From positions 1 to 6,773 of the forward strand of contig JAGYLR010000033.1 in the NCBI GenBank assembly GCA_018400895.1: a DNA stretch of 6,773 bases. Reading direction: 5' to 3'. Below, piece by piece: positions 6,605-6,773 of this stretch (position 1 is its first letter; every line of letters begins with the position of its first letter). The position numbers were made by a program, and so were the translations under genes. This stretch comes from a bacterium (GTDB lineage Bacteria; Patescibacteriota; Minisyncoccia; Minisyncoccales; PWPS01). Below the pieces are notes generated by a model. It worked only from the letters and a program-made list of their open reading frames with translations. It did no database searches and was not told the DNA's origin.

Positions 6605-6773
6605 ATTTATGTTTCTTTAGTTTATTTTTTTCGTGCAATCTGCGGATTCCTATTATTTTCCAATAATTAACAATATCGTCATAGTCTTGATTTCTTATCT
6701 CTTCGGGAGTCCAGCCGTATTCTCTGGACAGTTCTTCCATCATTACTTCTATGCTTAAATCATTTCCGTCAAG
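6594..6773 (-). CDS. Tail assembly chaperone-like protein, partial (N-terminus beyond right edge)
   Basis: The frame is open from the right edge and gives 59 residues before TAG. The segment EELSREYGWTPEEIRNQD followed by YDDIVNYWKI fits the short helical C-terminal part (L-x-x-x-Y-G-W-T-P-x-x-I) of tail assembly chaperones, which sit immediately upstream of the tape measure gene. The tail is very basic (RRLHEKNKLKKHKYGK). It overlaps the tape measure start by 11 nt. In many phages this part is made as a separate or frameshift-fused product (gpG/gpGT in lambda); the frameshift site would lie outside the window. An in-frame ATG pair at 6743 could start a 49-residue product, so a separate small gene is not excluded. 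Confidence 0.62.
   Translation of the reverse strand, partial: LDGNDLSIEVMMEELSREYGWTPEEIRNQDYDDIVNYWKIIGIRRLHEKNKLKKHKYGK

Overview
The window is a stretch of the late structural (tail) module of a tailed double-stranded DNA bacteriophage or prophage (Caudoviricetes). All six supported genes lie on the minus strand, so the transcript reads from high to low coordinates. The order is: a tail-assembly-chaperone-like C-terminus (cut by the right edge), the tape measure protein, a baseplate hub / tail-tip protein, a small tail structural protein, a large beta-helix tail fibre with a glycine-rich tip, and a small holin-like membrane protein (cut by the left edge). This order (chaperone, tape measure, hub, accessory tail protein, fibre, lysis) is classic for siphovirus-like and simple myovirus-like phages. 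No sheath, major tail protein, head gene, integrase or repressor lies in the window, so tail type and lifestyle cannot be settled.

The genes are packed as one operon. The chaperone-like gene overlaps the tape measure start by 11 nt. Tape measure to hub and hub to small protein are both ATGA stop/start overlaps. The fibre stop and the holin-like start are separated by one base (TAA-T-ATG). The only real gap, 54 nt, lies before the fibre gene, which appears to start with TTG. No promoter, terminator, tRNA, CRISPR array or insertion sequence was seen, and no stretch over 300 bases lacks a gene.

The DNA is A+T-rich and uses the standard bacterial code, with both TGA and TAA as stops. The host cannot be named from the sequence. 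The protein styles resemble phages known mainly from environmental metagenomes, which is only an impression.

Working together: the chaperone-like protein loads the tape measure protein, which sets tail length. The hub caps the tail tip, and the small protein probably attaches at the baseplate. The fibre extends outward on a very regular beta-helix shaft and probably binds the host with its glycine-rich tip. The holin-like protein starts the lysis part of the cluster.

No new defence or mobile system is evident. The most interesting signals are in protein architecture: eight consecutive beta-helix coils of exactly 22 residues, a beta-rich phage module cleanly inserted into the hub protein, a second module spliced into the start of the fibre's beta-helix, and a short hairpin that could control fibre translation.
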